From: Proteobacteria bacterium SG_bin4 | GTDB lineage: Bacteria > Pseudomonadota > Gammaproteobacteria > Burkholderiales > Nitrosomonadaceae | Assembly (NCBI GenBank): GCA_002083395.1 | Contig: LWDH01000053.1 | Location: 34,010-98,009 of the forward strand | Direction: 5' to 3' | Length of the DNA stretch: 64,000 nt | Part shown: positions 45,366-54,706 of the stretch, piece by piece | How the letters are laid out: the number at the start of each line of letters is the position of its first letter | Position numbering within the stretch: the stretch's first letter is position 1 | Translations under genes and position numbers: made by a program | Notes under the pieces: generated by a model | The model's database searches: none | What the model saw: the letters and a program-made list of their open reading frames with translations, nothing else | What the model was told of the DNA's origin: nothing

Positions 45366-46331
45366 ATGACTTTACCAATTGTAATAGACTATGAAGATGG
45401 AATTTGTGCGATTGATGCGCAATTTCATCGGCCTCGGCGTGCCGCCATCCATTTGATTGTCGAGAATGGCAGCGCGGCGTTAATCGATACCGGAACGAAT
45501 TTTTCTATCCCTGGTGTGGTCGCAACGCTTAAACAGAAATCCATTGCATTAGAAGCGGTTGAATACATTATACTTACGCATATTCATCTGGATCATGCGG
45601 GCGGAGCGAGTGCCTGTATGCGCTTATTTCCAAATGCGAAACTGGTTGTTCATCCGCGCGCTGCAAGTCATATGGCGAATCCGGCTCGACTTGTAGCTGG
45701 CGCCATAGGCGTATACGGAGAAACTGAATTTAAGCGCGTGTACGGTGAAATCAATCCGATTGAAGCAAACAGGATCATTGAAGCCGCTGACAACAGTACC
45801 ATTGCGCTCAATGGGCGCCCCTTATTGTTCCTTGATACCCCCGGACATGCGCGCCACCATCATTGTATTTTTGATGCTCGCAGTCATTCTTTTTTTACCG
45901 GTGATACCTTTGGCGTTTCATACCGGGAATTGGATGTCGATGGAATGGAATTTGTTTTTCCAACCACATCACCGGTGCAGTTTGATCCAACAGCCGCACA
46001 TCATTCCATTGATCGCATCATGAGCTATCAACCCCGCCATGCTTTCTTGACACACTTTAGCCGGATCAGTCATCTAACCCATCATGCAGAAACTATGCAT
46101 GATTTAATTGAAGCGCATGTTGCAATTGCGCAACGGGCAAGGGAGCATCATGATCGAGCTAATGAGATTTCCAAAGCTTTAACTGAAGTACTGCTTGATC
46201 GATTAACTAAGCACGGTTGCCGTTTAGCGCAGACCGAGATCAAAGAACTTTTGCATTCTGATATCCGCCTCAATACGCAAGGTTTGATTCATTGGCTTGA
46301 TCAACCAACAGAGCGTTTTAAGCAATTATGA
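45366..46331 (+). CDS. Metallo-beta-lactamase-fold hydrolase
   Basis: A 321-residue protein with the metal-binding signature HIHLDHAGG (about residues 75-83), a later histidine in TPGHARHH and an aspartate in FTGDTFG. These form a two-metal site as in glyoxalase II-like enzymes. No signal peptide. The C-terminal extension is helical and rich in histidine-containing turns. It follows acs closely, so a role in acyl-thioester or lactone hydrolysis is possible but not shown. Confidence 0.85.
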   Translation: MTLPIVIDYEDGICAIDAQFHRPRRAAIHLIVENGSAALIDTGTNFSIPGVVATLKQKSIALEAVEYIILTHIHLDHAGGASACMRLFPNAKLVVHPRAASHMANPARLVAGAIGVYGETEFKRVYGEINPIEANRIIEAADNSTIALNGRPLLFLDTPGHARHHHCIFDARSHSFFTGDTFGVSYRELDVDGMEFVFPTTSPVQFDPTAAHHSIDRIMSYQPRHAFLTHFSRISHLTHHAETMHDLIEAHVAIAQRAREHHDRANEISKALTEVLLDRLTKHGCRLAQTEIKELLHSDIRLNTQGLIHWLDQPTERFKQL

Positions 46332-46380
46332 AATGATCAGTGGAATTTCTGATAATACTGTGATTCGAGGTCATTCATAG

Positions 46381-46421
46381 AAAAAGGGGTAAAGGCGCGT
46401 AACTTTATTTACCTTTACCCC
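46381..46421 (-). terminator. Strong intrinsic terminator after the mini-membrane genes
   Basis: GGGGTAAAGG (46386-46395) and CCTTTACCCC (46412-46421) form a perfect 10-bp stem; on the minus strand it is followed by TTTTT. It ends transcription of the two small genes and may also stop reading from the acs side, though no T-run follows on the plus strand. Confidence 0.8.
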
Positions 46422-46454
46422 TGCCCCTAGCAGCCAGATTAATAATGGAAAGTC

Positions 46455-46673
46455 TTAAGCATATATCCTTTTATTGGGGCGATATCCGGATTGCTTCGAT
46501 GAACCATGGGCAAAAGCGATCACTAAATAGCTGACGTACAGAATTGCTCCCAAAATAACATCAGAAATGATCCATGACATTAGCGATGCAGGTAAGTCAA
46601 ATAGCGATAATACGGCAAAGAATATACCGCTGATGAGTAACAGAGTTACTGTAACAATTTGATTTGTTTGCAT
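46455..46673 (-). CDS. Two-helix mini-membrane protein, paralogue A
   Basis: A 72-residue protein with two hydrophobic helices separated by LPASLMSW (about 7-25 and 36-53) and a basic C-terminal tail. AAGGA precedes the ATG. It shares 30 of the first 60 positions with the neighbouring protein encoded at 46748, including an LP turn, a W, a D and an ILYxSYL segment, so the two are a tandem duplication. I do not recognise a family. Confidence 0.75.
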   Translation of the reverse strand: MQTNQIVTVTLLLISGIFFAVLSLFDLPASLMSWIISDVILGAILYVSYLVIAFAHGSSKQSGYRPNKRIYA

Positions 46674-46747
46674 AAAATATCCTTTTTCTGTATGAGTAAT
46701 TTTTAATTTAAATTAGATGCTGGTGCATTCTCTATTGCTGATACGAA

Positions 46748-46942
46748 TCAGCGCATCCTCGGTTTGGAAGTTCCTTTCGTCGAAGCTATAATCAAATAGC
46801 TGATATAAAGAATAACCGCGAGTGCACCATCGGTAATAACCCATTCGATAATTGTTTGGGGCAATCCAAACATCGATAAGATTCCAAAGAACACCCCACT
46901 GATCACTAACGCTGAAATAATGAAGATATGATTGGTGGACAT
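46748..46942 (-). CDS. Two-helix mini-membrane protein, paralogue B
   Basis: A 64-residue protein starting MSTNHIFIISALVISGVFFG. I take the ATG at 46942 since AAGGAG lies six bases before it; an upstream ATG five codons earlier lacks this. Two helices are joined by LPQTIIEW, with a C-terminal TKGTSKPRMR tail. It lies upstream of paralogue A (75-bp gap) on the same strand. Together they look like a small operon ended by the terminator at 46381. Confidence 0.75.
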   Translation of the reverse strand: MSTNHIFIISALVISGVFFGILSMFGLPQTIIEWVITDGALAVILYISYLIIASTKGTSKPRMR

Positions 46943-47378
46943 GATTGACTCCTTCAAAAGTTTAATAAATTGATAAAGAATTTTTTAACATTCGGTTGGA
47001 TGTGTATATTCACAAAAAGTTCACACTTATTTCACATTTAATTTACATTTCTGAATTGCTGTGCATAGTCAATCCATTATGCAAATGAGTATCCTGCGGT
47101 AATACTGGAGTTTTGGGATCAAAATGAAGCGAGCCGGAAGCGCTCTCGCGAGAAGTAATGCAAGTTTGAGTCAGTAGTTTTATTTCAGAATGGAAAAAAG
47201 AGAAGCGCTAGTGATCAGCTATAAATAAATCAGAAGATCAAATTTTTTACGAGAAGAGCATCACAAAAATAACCCGTTCTTGACGTAGAAAACGTAAAGA
47301 CATGGGTCGATTGAATAAGGCCCTTGACTTGCAAGTAATGTCTACAAGCCAAGAGCCATGAATTAGCGCAAGAGTTGA
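46943..47378. other. 436-bp intergenic region
   Basis: No credible gene. It contains a 10-bp palindrome TCTCGCGAGA (47144-47153), AT-rich sequence near the mini-membrane genes that probably holds their promoter, and a hairpin at 47319-47357 listed separately. A small RNA is possible but nothing specific supports it. Confidence 0.5.
47319..47357 (-). terminator. Hairpin after the ExeA-like ATPase gene
   Basis: A 13-bp stem with two G-U type pairs joins GGCTCTTGGCTTG and CAAGTCAAGGGCC on the minus strand, 22 bp after the ATPase stop. The following sequence is TTATTC, a poor T-run, so termination may be partial. Confidence 0.55.
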
Positions 47379-48608
47379 TCAGATACTCACTAATTCCATG
47401 AGACATCCGAGCAATCCGGTTGCATCGGAGCGATGACAGAAGAAAAAAATACTTGAAATAAACGCGATCATCGAGGAAATCAGCACGATCGCAGGAGCTT
47501 TTAAGCTTTTCTGCTCGTATTTGGCCTTGATTGTACTGGCGATCTCATCGAACGATTTTTCCGATGTGTCGACTCTCACTGCGGAAATATCTTGCATGAC
47601 ATCCTGGATTACCTGACTTTTATGTTCAATTTTTCTAGCAGCGAGCGCAGATGGTTGATCTTCAACGGTCACAGACACGGTTGCCGGTGCAGCAGCTGCT
47701 GCTGTTTCTGAAGCGGGATCAGAATTTTCAAGCTGCGATTCTTGCCGCTTACGCTCTTGATTGTTGAGCATAATGATGTAATGAAATACATCGGTAACCA
47801 ATCCCATGCGTTGCGTTGCTTCATAAATATCCTGAGCATCGACAACAGGTTTATTGCGCTCGTAAGCAACGTTAAATGATCGGTCGCACAAAGAATTGAT
47901 AGTCCGCGGAGTTCCACCGCCACCGAATGCGATCGATAGCGCCTCCCAGCCGGTATTTGAAATCAGATTGGGCGAACCGCCTGCAATGTGAATGCGATGC
48001 TTTATGTACCTCAAGACGCCGTCGACATTCATTTTGCCGAGTGTTTCAAGGGCGGCGATGCGTTGTTTAAATGGCGCCATTTCCGGGCGGTTGATTTTTT
48101 CCATTAACTCATCCTGACCCAGCAATAATAACTGGATGAGTTTTAAGGATCCTTCTTCAAGGTTGTTCAATAACCGGATGCCATTGATAACGTCCTCGGT
48201 CATCAGGTGGGATTCATCGACAATGACCAGGCATTTTTTTCCTTCCGCATTGATTCGTAAAAGCGCATTTCTGATGTCACGCATGACGAAAGTTTTTTCG
48301 GATGAGGACGGTTGTAAACCAAGTTCCTGAGCCAAAAACAGGTAAAGATCCGAACTAGTCGCAGGCGGTTCGGCCATCCAAATGAGTTTGATATTATCAG
48401 GGAAATCTGCCTTAATCATTTGGCTCAACGTAGTTTTTCCGGAACCGATGGGGCCGGTTACGACAATGAGACCTCGTCCGCTTTGCAAGGAGCCGGATAT
48501 CTGCTTGCGGATGCGCGCGTGGTCGCCCTGATCATAAAAGAACAACGGATCCGGCACATTCTCGAAGGGAAGTAAGTTAAGGTTGAAATGTTGAACGTAC
48601 ATGTGCAT
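47379..48608 (-). CDS. ExeA-like AAA ATPase with C-terminal membrane helix
   Basis: A 409-residue protein. The N-terminus (MHMYVQHFNLNLLPFENVPD) and Walker A GPIGSGKTT with Walker B CLVIVDESH place it with the ExeA/GspA and MSHA-type secretion ATPases. A linker rich in A, S and P follows (about 285-320), and a hydrophobic segment (about 372-395, APAIVLISSMIAFISSIFFF) ends the protein. It has no ExeA-type peptidoglycan-binding domain. The ATG overlaps the stop of the OmpA-like gene by one base (TAATG), so the two are coupled and the OmpA-like partner may supply wall binding. Confidence 0.85.
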   Translation of the reverse strand: MHMYVQHFNLNLLPFENVPDPLFFYDQGDHARIRKQISGSLQSGRGLIVVTGPIGSGKTTLSQMIKADFPDNIKLIWMAEPPATSSDLYLFLAQELGLQPSSSEKTFVMRDIRNALLRINAEGKKCLVIVDESHLMTEDVINGIRLLNNLEEGSLKLIQLLLLGQDELMEKINRPEMAPFKQRIAALETLGKMNVDGVLRYIKHRIHIAGGSPNLISNTGWEALSIAFGGGGTPRTINSLCDRSFNVAYERNKPVVDAQDIYEATQRMGLVTDVFHYIIMLNNQERKRQESQLENSDPASETAAAAAPATVSVTVEDQPSALAARKIEHKSQVIQDVMQDISAVRVDTSEKSFDEIASTIKAKYEQKSLKAPAIVLISSMIAFISSIFFFCHRSDATGLLGCLMELVSI

Positions 48609-49321
48609 TAAATGTTTCCCTCCTTGGGTATGAGTTTTACTTCGACTCTACGGTTTTTCGCGCGGCCTTCTTCAGTGCTATTGGATTCGATCGGCCGGGT
48701 ATCTCCATAACCCTTAATGGAGATTCTTTGCGGTGGAATACCATGAAGCATCAGGATATTGGCGATGGCTTTAGCGCGGCGGGACGATAACTCCAGATTA
48801 TCACTGCCAACTTTTCCTGTCGGGATATTGTCGGTATGACCCTCAATAAGGATCAAACTTCCCGGTGATGCGTTGATTTCCTTAACAAGGTTTTCGATTG
48901 TGGAATAAGCGACGTCTTGGATAACATCTTGTCCGGAGCGGAATATTTTACCACCGAACACGATCAGCGTTCGAGATTGCGATTCTGCCTTGCTGTTGAT
49001 TACATCTTGCGGCAGCTGTTCCAGAACGTTGGATTGAGCTTCCTGTTGAGCGGTCGCGATTCTTGTTTCTTCAATCGGCGCGGGTGAACGATGATCCTGA
49101 GAAGGTGTTGCATGATCCGTAAAATTTGGGAATGGCGACGACGGTGCTGGCACTGCTGGTGCTGCTGGCGGTGAATAAGCAGGTCCCGGCGTCAGAGCGA
49201 TTTCCGCTGGCAAACTGATGGACGAAGAATGATTCTCGGGATTTTTAACAGCTTTGTAGATGATTAAGATTGTCAGTGAGAAAAATATCACTGAAAGACC
49301 ATAAAAGATTGAGCGTATCAT
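48608..49321 (-). CDS. OmpA-family peptidoglycan-binding membrane protein
   Basis: A 237-residue protein with one N-terminal membrane helix (about 4-21), a proline/alanine-rich periplasmic spacer and an OmpA-like domain (about 115-235) with IEGHTDNIP, SSRRAKAIANIL and GYGDTRPI. The C-terminal NRRVEVKL is the family ending. It has no beta-barrel and no lipobox, so it is inner-membrane anchored. It is translated first and coupled to the ExeA-like ATPase. Confidence 0.88.
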   Translation of the reverse strand: MIRSIFYGLSVIFFSLTILIIYKAVKNPENHSSSISLPAEIALTPGPAYSPPAAPAVPAPSSPFPNFTDHATPSQDHRSPAPIEETRIATAQQEAQSNVLEQLPQDVINSKAESQSRTLIVFGGKIFRSGQDVIQDVAYSTIENLVKEINASPGSLILIEGHTDNIPTGKVGSDNLELSSRRAKAIANILMLHGIPPQRISIKGYGDTRPIESNSTEEGRAKNRRVEVKLIPKEGNI

Positions 49322-49880
49322 AATTTACTCGACATAGAATTACGGAAGTGGTTATTTACGAACTCAATAGCACATATTCTAGCTTACCCAAACCGGCTTT
49401 GTTATTTGTGATTCGAAACGATCACTAAAGACGGATAGAACCAGCCAATAATCGAATTGCACGAACAATGGAGGGTGAGAAGAAGAAACAAATCTATGAG
49501 ATAGTCGCGCTGTATCATTGTCAGTTAATTCACCGCGCACCTTATTATTATAAATATTTATTTTCATATCGATAGATCAATTTCTTGAATTTTTTCTAGA
49601 AAAATGAGTTTAGTCTATAAATCTCCAATAGAACAATATCATGGAGTTCTGAATTCTTGTTGGATTATCAATCAGCTTGCGGATTTTAGTTGCATTCCTT
49701 ATATCGCGCGTGAGAGGAAATAGGAACTCAATAACGCAATATCTGAATGATAATTCTTTTTTTCAATAGGCTAACGAGGAAATAAGCGATTTTGCGGCTG
49801 CTTATCCGGTTTGACAGTATTTTTTCTAGCCGTTACCTTTAACGTAACTCACGTCGCAGTACATTACAGGAGGAAGTAAC
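49322..49880. other. 559-bp intergenic region
   Basis: AT-rich, without a credible gene; a 62-codon minus-strand frame at 49379-49567 has no recognisable feature and no ribosome site. It holds a TTTTTCTAGAAAAA palindrome near 49590 and the promoter candidate for the SPFH gene. Confidence 0.5.
49811..49839 (+). promoter_or_regulatory. Sigma-70 promoter candidate for the SPFH gene
   Basis: A perfect -35 TTGACA is followed after 17 bases by TACCTT, a weak -10. It lies about 40 bp before the TTG start. Confidence 0.5.
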
Positions 49881-50774
49881 TTGGATAAAAGATCTGGCAG
49901 CAACGCAATTGGGACCGATGAACAAATTATTCCGGGCGCCAACGGATGGTTGATGCTGATACTGTTGATCGCTGCAATGCTAGTGGGAATCTTTCTTGTG
50001 GCGACACCGGGGATACCGGTCAAGAATATTTTTGGCGGCGTGCTACTGACCATCACATTGTTTCTATGCAAAGGTTTATTCACCTTAGAACCGAATCAGG
50101 CTGCGGTAATGATTTTTTTTGGCAGATATGCCGGCACCGTTAATACCAGCGGTTTCTTCTGGGTTAATCCATTTTATAACCGAACAAAAGTATCGCTACG
50201 CATCAATAACTGGAATACTCCGGTGCTAAAAGTCAATGATGAACGCGGCAGTCCCATCGAAATTGCTGCGGTCATTGCTTGGCGAATTCAAGATACCGCT
50301 CGGGCAGTTTTTGATGTGGAAAGTGCAATGAATTATTTGCAAATTCAGAGTGAATCCGCTGTTCGGCAAGTGGCCAGCAGCCATGCCTATGACGATGCAG
50401 AAGGGGGGCAACGCAAGAGCTTGCGGACCGATCTGGAAGCAATTGCGGCGGTGTTACGTGAATCGATTCAGCAACATGTGGATGTGGCCGGTATTGTGAT
50501 CGAGGAAGCTAAAATCGCACATCTTGCTTATGCGCCAGAAATCGCCAATGCGATGCTGCGGCGTCAACAAGCGGAAGCGGTTGTAATGGCACGCCAAAAG
50601 CTGGTGGATGGTGCGGTCGGAATGGTCGAGGTGGCGTTAAAAAGATTGGAGGATCAGCAGATTGTGTTACTAACGCCAGATCAGCGCGCGGTGTTGGTAA
50701 CCAATATGATGACGGTATTGTTATCGGAATCGGGTGCGCAGCCGGTAATCCAGATGGCGCAATCCACCCAATGA
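49881..50774 (+). CDS. SPFH/band 7 membrane protein
   Basis: A 297-residue protein with a TTG start supported by AGGAGG six bases upstream. Two hydrophobic N-terminal helices (about 24-43 and 49-70) are followed by the SPFH domain (about 75-240: LEPNQAAVMIFFGRYAGTV, TSGFFWVNPFYN). The helical tail has LRRQQAEAVVMARQKLVDGA. SPFH proteins build large membrane rings linked to protease control and membrane order. It stands alone with its own promoter and terminator. Confidence 0.88.
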   Translation: MDKRSGSNAIGTDEQIIPGANGWLMLILLIAAMLVGIFLVATPGIPVKNIFGGVLLTITLFLCKGLFTLEPNQAAVMIFFGRYAGTVNTSGFFWVNPFYNRTKVSLRINNWNTPVLKVNDERGSPIEIAAVIAWRIQDTARAVFDVESAMNYLQIQSESAVRQVASSHAYDDAEGGQRKSLRTDLEAIAAVLRESIQQHVDVAGIVIEEAKIAHLAYAPEIANAMLRRQQAEAVVMARQKLVDGAVGMVEVALKRLEDQQIVLLTPDQRAVLVTNMMTVLLSESGAQPVIQMAQSTQ

Positions 50775-50783
50775 CATTTGTAT

Positions 50784-50829
50784 TGCACCCACTGATCGGT
50801 GCCGGTGGGTGCAGGTTGTCGATTTTTTT
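50784..50829 (+). terminator. Terminator after the SPFH gene
   Basis: TGCACCCAC (50784-50792) and GTGGGTGCA (50805-50813) form a perfect 9-bp stem; a run of seven T follows nine bases later. It begins 9 bp after the stop codon. Confidence 0.65.
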
Positions 50830-50889
50830 AAATAAATGATTTAAGAATGTAATTGATTGATTGGGGTTGGCAAAACCTGCGGACAGAAC

Positions 50890-53649
50890 TTATCCGTTCA
50901 ATTTACGTAATTGTTCATTGAGAGTCTCAAGTTTTGCTTTAAACACCGCCAAACGCGTTTGTTCCTGTTCGACGACCTGCAGCGGGGCGCGTTCAACAAA
51001 ACTGGGATTTGAAAGTTTGCTGCTGGCCTTTGCAATTTCTGCTTCGAGGCGGCTGATTTCTTTGGATAGACGTTCTCGCTCGGCGGCAACATCAATCTCG
51101 ATTTTCAGCATCAATTTGAAATCGCGAACGATCGCGACCGGCGCATCGGCATCGGGTAACGCATCAGATCGGATTTCTACCGCGGATAACTTCGCAAGCG
51201 ATAATAGGTAAGGTTTATATTTTTCCAATAAAGATACATCGCCGGCCGCGAGCAACGGAACTTTGAGTGCGGGAGAAATATTCATTTCACCGCGCAAGGT
51301 GCGGCAGGCATTGACTAATTCTTTGAGCAACAAGATATTTTCAGTCGCTTTCTGATCAATCTTGCTCTGATTCGCAACCGGGTATGGCTGGCACATGATG
51401 CTGGCACCCGATTTTCCAGCCAAAGGCGCTACTTTTTGCCACAATTCCTCGGTAATGAAAGGAATGATCGGGTGAGCAAGCCGTAGCATTGCTTCCAGCA
51501 CACGCACCAAAGTCCGGCGCGTTGCCCGTTGTATCGTAGCCTGATCGGAACCGAGCTGTATTTTCGCCAGTTCCACGTACCAGTCACAATACTCATCCCA
51601 GACCAATTCGTAGACTTCCCGCGCAGCCAAATCAAAGCGGTAATTGCCGAATGCCTGGGCAACCGCCAGTTCCGCTTGCTGTAAACGGCTGATGATCCAC
51701 AGATCGGCAGCGGAGTAAGTCAGTGGCACGGATTCGTCTATACCGGTATCTTTGCTCTCGCAATTCATCAGCACATAGCGTGTTGCATTCCACAGTTTGT
51801 TACAGAAGTTGCGGTAGCCTTCGCAGCGCTGCATATCGAATTTAATATCGCGGCCATGTGACGCCAGGCTGGCAAAGGTAAAGCGTAAGGCATCGGTTCC
51901 AAAGGCAGGGATGCCCTCAGGGAAATGCTTGCGGGTGGTTTTTTCAATCGTATCGGCTTGCTTGGGATTCATCAATCCGGTGGTGCGCTTCGCAATCAGA
52001 TCGGGTAAGGCAATGCCGTCGATCAGATCCAGCGGATCGAGCACATTGCCTTTGGATTTGCTCATCTTCTGTCCTTCGGAGTCGCGGATCAGTCCGGTAA
52101 TATAGACTTCCTTGAATGGTACTTTGCCGGTGAAATGTAACGACATCATCACCATGCGCGCAACCCAGAAGAAAATGATGTCAAAACCGGTGATGAGCAC
52201 CGAAGTCGGCAGAAAGGTTTTGAGTTCTGCGGTGTCATTCGGCCAGCCGAGTGTGGAGAATGGCCAAAGCGCCGAGGAGAACCAGGTATCGAGCACATCT
52301 TCATCTTGGATAAGATCGGTTTTGCCGGATAGTTGCTGCGCTTCAGCCAGGTCATGCGCAACCGTGACATTTCCATCCTCGTCATACCAAGCCGGAATGC
52401 GATGCCCCCACCACAATTGCCGGGAGATACACCAATCCTGAATGTTCTCCAACCATTGGTTATAAACATGAGTCCAGTTGTCCGGCGTAAAAGTAATCTC
52501 GCCATCGGCAACAACTTGCAACCCACGCTTAGCCAGTCCCTCCATGGCAACATACCATTGATCGGTTAACATTGGTTCGATGATGGTATTGGTGCGATCG
52601 CCGCGCGGAGCCATCAATTTGTGCGGTTTTGTTTCGACCAGGAATCCTTGGCTTTCGAGGTCCGCAACGATCTTTTTCCGAGCTTCAAAACGATCCATGC
52701 CTTGATAATTCAATGGCGCTAGATCGTTGATCTTGCCATCCAAAGTGAAGATATTGATGGCAATCAACTGATGCCGCTGGCCTACTTGGTAATCATTAAA
52801 ATCGTGAGCAGGCGTGATTTTGACACACCCGGTTCCAAATTCCCGGTCGACATAAGTATCCGCAATAATGGGGATTGTGCGCTCGCATAATGGCAATCGG
52901 ACATGCCGTCCGATCAGATGCTGATAACGCGGGTCTTCCGGATGGACGGCGACCGCTGCGTCACCCAGCATGGTTTCCGGGCGTGTCGTGGCAACGATCA
53001 AGGCTTCTTGTTCGGAAATACCATCCGCTGACTCGAGTGGATAGCGGATATGCCATAAGGAACCATTTTCTTCAGTGGAAACTACTTCCAGATCAGAAAC
53101 CGCGGTTTGCAGCACGGGATCCCAATTTACCAGCCGTTTACCTCGATAGATTAACCCTTCTCGATAGAGCCGAACAAACACTTCGGTAACTGCCCGAGAT
53201 AATTCCGCATCCATGGTAAATCGCTCGCGTGTCCAGTCGCAGGAAGAACCTAAGCGCCGCATTTGCCGGGTGATGGTGGAGCCGGATTCCTCTTTCCACT
53301 GCCAGACGCGCTGTAAAAAGGCTTCGCGCCCCATTTCCCTGCGATTCAATTGCTGCTGATCCAGCTGCCGTTCAACCACGATCTGGGTTGCAATGCCGGC
53401 ATGGTCGGTCCCCGGTTGCCATAAGGTATCGTCGCCAAGCATGCGGTGATACCGCGTCAAAGCATCCATCAGGGTGTGTTGAAACGCGTGTCCCATATGC
53501 AACGTACCTGTGACGTTGGGGGGCGGCAGCATGATGCAATAGGCGGGCTGTTCGCTGGAGATTGCAGGCTTGAAATATCCATTCGATTCCCAGACGGAAT
53601 ACCAACGGCTTTCAATCGTTTTAGGATCAAAACTTTTATCGAGTTCCAT
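50890..53649 (-). CDS. valS: Valyl-tRNA synthetase
   Basis: ValRS charges tRNA-Val and edits threonine. The HIGH motif is HMGH in PPNVTGTLHMGHAFQ, KMSKS is QKMSKSKGNVLDP, and a C-terminal coiled coil (about the last 65 residues) is present. I start at the ATG at 53649 (MELDKSFDP), giving about 919 residues; an open frame to 53703 adds 18 residues unlike the family. No strong ribosome site decides between them. Confidence 0.95.
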   Translation of the reverse strand: MELDKSFDPKTIESRWYSVWESNGYFKPAISSEQPAYCIMLPPPNVTGTLHMGHAFQHTLMDALTRYHRMLGDDTLWQPGTDHAGIATQIVVERQLDQQQLNRREMGREAFLQRVWQWKEESGSTITRQMRRLGSSCDWTRERFTMDAELSRAVTEVFVRLYREGLIYRGKRLVNWDPVLQTAVSDLEVVSTEENGSLWHIRYPLESADGISEQEALIVATTRPETMLGDAAVAVHPEDPRYQHLIGRHVRLPLCERTIPIIADTYVDREFGTGCVKITPAHDFNDYQVGQRHQLIAINIFTLDGKINDLAPLNYQGMDRFEARKKIVADLESQGFLVETKPHKLMAPRGDRTNTIIEPMLTDQWYVAMEGLAKRGLQVVADGEITFTPDNWTHVYNQWLENIQDWCISRQLWWGHRIPAWYDEDGNVTVAHDLAEAQQLSGKTDLIQDEDVLDTWFSSALWPFSTLGWPNDTAELKTFLPTSVLITGFDIIFFWVARMVMMSLHFTGKVPFKEVYITGLIRDSEGQKMSKSKGNVLDPLDLIDGIALPDLIAKRTTGLMNPKQADTIEKTTRKHFPEGIPAFGTDALRFTFASLASHGRDIKFDMQRCEGYRNFCNKLWNATRYVLMNCESKDTGIDESVPLTYSAADLWIISRLQQAELAVAQAFGNYRFDLAAREVYELVWDEYCDWYVELAKIQLGSDQATIQRATRRTLVRVLEAMLRLAHPIIPFITEELWQKVAPLAGKSGASIMCQPYPVANQSKIDQKATENILLLKELVNACRTLRGEMNISPALKVPLLAAGDVSLLEKYKPYLLSLAKLSAVEIRSDALPDADAPVAIVRDFKLMLKIEIDVAAERERLSKEISRLEAEIAKASSKLSNPSFVERAPLQVVEQEQTRLAVFKAKLETLNEQLRKLNG

Positions 53650-53788
53650 GGAGTTTATGTTTTTGTTGGAAGATGCAAAAGCTGCCATTATAGCGGAAGG
53701 CATTTGACCCGCATAACAAGTCCGATACGCCGTTATGCTGGATAACCGGTTATGAGTCAGAAATATAATCGCAGCAAAACAACCGGGA

Positions 53789-54148
53789 TTATTTTAGAAG
53801 GCGGGCCAAGCGGATTTCCAATGCGTTTGCAAGCGCTTTACGATCCGTGGCATTCATTTCGATCAAGCATTCAGCCAATGCCGAATCCAGTATTTGGCGG
53901 ATCGGCGTCAATCGGGCGGGTTGCGGATGAATGACGGTTGGATGCAGTATCACGACATCAGTCAATAGCGGGATTTCATTGGATTTATCAGTCTTTAGGA
54001 GATTGCCGGGTGGAAGTGGCGGGGCCGCGGGTGAAAAATCGCTGGTTGAAATTATTTTTCCTTGATGCTGATATTTACTCAGCAGTTTACGAAATTTCTC
54101 CAGTATTTCAGAATCATCGAGGTCTGTAGAAGAATTATTTTCATTCAT
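53789..54148 (-). CDS. Small hypothetical protein between holC and valS
   Basis: A 119-residue protein starting MNENNSSTDLDDSEILEKF. An acidic helical N-terminus, a proline-rich middle (APPLPPGNLL) and a helical C-terminus (DSALAECLIEMNATDRKALA) are visible; no membrane helix. It lies 11 bp after holC on the same strand. I do not recognise it; its place between holC and valS suggests a conserved operon member. Confidence 0.65.
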   Translation of the reverse strand: MNENNSSTDLDDSEILEKFRKLLSKYQHQGKIISTSDFSPAAPPLPPGNLLKTDKSNEIPLLTDVVILHPTVIHPQPARLTPIRQILDSALAECLIEMNATDRKALANALEIRLARLLK

Positions 54149-54159
54149 AGGTTGTCGAC

Positions 54160-54585
54160 CTATTCACTAAGCTGAAAATGTTGTATTTCATAGCCGGCTT
54201 CCTTATAAAAACGGTAGCGGATGCGGGCCTCCGCTTTTTCGTGCGGAGCATTATCCGCAATCTCGATAATCCGTTTAAATCCACCGATCACAGGCGGATG
54301 CTGCCGATCCAGATTGAGCAATACATCGAAATGCGTATCAGCAGGGATGCGGTTGCCTAAAATTACCGGTGTCACATTCACCAAATCCGGTTCATCGCGC
54401 AGATTGCAATGCGGAATAAAGCTAATGGAAGAGAATGTCCAAAGCAATTCATCAAATTGTTCAATTAACGATTCGTCCAACGCATAGACAAGGACTCTCA
54501 TTTGCTGTTGAACTGCTTTGGCGCACAAGCGGCAAGCTGTGATGAGCTTATCGCCGGCTCCGGAATAGAAAAAAATTTGCGCCAT
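54160..54585 (-). CDS. holC: DNA polymerase III subunit chi
   Basis: Chi links the clamp loader to single-strand binding protein during replication. The ATG at 54585 (MAQIFFYSGAGDKLITACRL) is preceded by AAAGGA, giving 141 residues; a frame four codons longer exists. YALDESLIEQFDELLWTF and NRIPADTHFDVLLNLD are the family core. The pepA-holC-valS order is the standard proteobacterial one. Confidence 0.93.
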   Translation of the reverse strand: MAQIFFYSGAGDKLITACRLCAKAVQQQMRVLVYALDESLIEQFDELLWTFSSISFIPHCNLRDEPDLVNVTPVILGNRIPADTHFDVLLNLDRQHPPVIGGFKRIIEIADNAPHEKAEARIRYRFYKEAGYEIQHFQLSE

Positions 54586-54706
54586 ATTCCTTTCCATCCT
54601 ACTTCACTTACTTTGCTGTATTCCGCCGTCAGTCTGAGGTAAAAACCCCAGAAACAGACATTGTTATCAAATTCCTCATTGAATCGGTGAGCATCTGGCA
54701 GCAGGC

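Noticed and set aside
49379..49567. A 62-codon minus-strand frame
   Set aside because: No ribosome site, no recognisable feature, and it sits in AT-rich intergenic sequence.
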